DNA from: Clostridiales bacterium
Lineage (GTDB): Bacteria > Bacillota > Clostridia > Lachnospirales > Lachnospiraceae
Length of the DNA stretch: 7,226 bases
Direction of reading: 5' to 3'
Assembly (NCBI GenBank): GCA_019423835.1
Contig: JAHZAR010000117.1
Span: forward strand, 1-7,226
Below, in pieces: positions 6,486 through 7,226 of the stretch (position 1 is the stretch's first letter; each line of letters begins with the position of its first letter). The notes under the pieces were generated by a model. That model was given only the letters and a program-made list of their open reading frames with translations, was not told the origin of the DNA and did not search any database. A program made the position numbers and the translations under genes.

Positions 6486-7226
6486 GTGAACGACAGGAAT
6501 ACAGAGGTTCTGGAACAGTATGAGATGGAGGTAAGCTCCGCAAGGAGAGGCCGCGGCGCCTGGATATGCGAAACTGACAGGGGACTTAAGCTCCTCCGGG
6601 AGTACAAGGGGACGAAAAAGAGGCTTGAGTTTGAGGAAGAGGTTTTGAATGTTCTGAAGAACGAGGGGCTTACTCAGGTGGATCAGTATGTGAGAAACCG
6701 GGAGGGGGAGCTTCAGTCAGTGGGGCAGGACGGATTGAGATATATTGTCAAGGACTGGTTTTCGGAGAGAGAATGTGATGTCAGGGATGAGCCGGAAATC
6801 CTGCGCGCTGTTGCCCAGATTGCCCGGCTTCACCGGATTTTAAGAGGAGTGGCGGTGCGGGAGGAGTGGAATCTGGGTTCGATTCTGTCTGAGCCCATGG
6901 AGGAGGAGATGAAGCGCCACAACCGAGAGCTTCGCAGGGCCAGGAGCTTTATCAGTGCCAGAAGGGGAAAGTCAGACTTTGAGCTGTGTGTGATTGGAAA
7001 CTTCAGCCTGTTCTTTGATCAGGCCCTTGAGGCTCAGAGAGGGCTTGAGAGGATGACCTGGGAGGGACGGGAGCCGGAGCATTATCTCTGCCATGGAGAG
7101 CTGAATCAGCACCACATACTGATGGGAGAACAGGACACTCCGATCATCGAGTTTAACCGTATGCATCTGGGCGTTCAGGCGGCAGATCTGTACCATTTTA
7201 TCAGAAAGGCAAAGGAAAAGCACAGC
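6486..7226 (+). CDS. CotS-family spore coat protein, kinase-like fold (3' truncated by window)
   Basis: An open frame from GTG 6486 to the last base (247 codons, no stop reached); the family is usually about 330-350 aa, so roughly the last quarter is missing. The start gives NDRNTEVLEQYEMEV then ARRGRGAWICETDRGLKLL, a typical CotS/CotI/YutH N-terminus with the nucleotide-lobe Lys at about 35. The C-terminal lobe shows CHGELNQHHILMG (202-214) and IIEFNRMHLGVQAADLYHFIRK (220-241), matching the family blocks equivalent to the APH catalytic loop and metal-binding loop. The catalytic Asp is Glu205, the Asn is His210, and the metal-binding Asp is Glu222, so phosphotransfer is doubtful and a structural role in the spore coat is likelier. 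There is no signal peptide; coat proteins are made in the mother cell. The sigma-E-like promoter upstream supports the call. Confidence 0.87.
   Translation, partial: MNDRNTEVLEQYEMEVSSARRGRGAWICETDRGLKLLREYKGTKKRLEFEEEVLNVLKNEGLTQVDQYVRNREGELQSVGQDGLRYIVKDWFSERECDVRDEPEILRAVAQIARLHRILRGVAVREEWNLGSILSEPMEEEMKRHNRELRRARSFISARRGKSDFELCVIGNFSLFFDQALEAQRGLERMTWEGREPEHYLCHGELNQHHILMGEQDTPIIEFNRMHLGVQAADLYHFIRKAKEKHS

Noticed and set aside
1..7226. Mobile elements, CRISPR arrays, tRNA or rRNA genes, or a novel multi-gene defence or biosynthetic system
   Set aside because: No transposase or integrase motifs, repeated spacers, terminal repeats or tRNA-like structures were seen, and the genes belong to recognisable ordinary families.

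Overview
The window looks like chromosomal DNA from a spore-forming, low-to-mid GC Firmicute, most likely a Lachnospiraceae / Clostridium cluster XIVa gut anaerobe. This rests on the clostridial style of RpoB and RpoC (no E. coli-type large insertion in the trigger-loop region, acidic C-terminal tails), a secreted SH3b plus Amidase_3 cell-wall hydrolase, a flavodoxin-fold iron-sulfur-type flavoprotein, and a CotS-family spore-coat protein. The assignment is by recognition of protein families only; no database search was possible.

Layout, all on the + strand: (1) 1-543 is the 3' end of rpoB, followed after 19 bases by complete rpoC (563-4228). The two form the usual rpoBC transcription unit for the beta and beta' subunits of RNA polymerase. 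(2) 4229-4491 holds the end of that operon: a small hairpin, then a very strong intrinsic terminator with a perfect 16-bp stem, then a fresh promoter with a perfect extended -10. (3) 4492-5712 encodes an exported N-acetylmuramoyl-L-alanine amidase with all four active-site residues. (4) 5815-6351 encodes a small FMN-dependent reductase-type flavoprotein with four closely spaced cysteines. (5) 6352-6485 contains a good match to a sigma-E (mother-cell sporulation) promoter. (6) 6486 to the window end is the first 247 codons of a CotS-like gene that starts with GTG; it is cut by the window edge.

How the parts relate: rpoBC is housekeeping and is insulated by its terminator. The amidase has its own vegetative-type promoter, and the flavoprotein gene may be read through from it, since no terminator or clear promoter separates them. 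The CotS-like gene appears to be under separate sporulation control. The usual str operon (rpsL-rpsG-fusA), which commonly follows rpoC in Firmicutes, does not follow here.

No mobile element, CRISPR array, tRNA or rRNA was seen, and I found no convincing new multi-gene system. The most notable points are an apparent loss of one zinc-ligand cysteine in RpoC (Phe884), a CotS-like kinase fold with degenerate catalytic motifs, and the sigma-E-like promoter in front of it.
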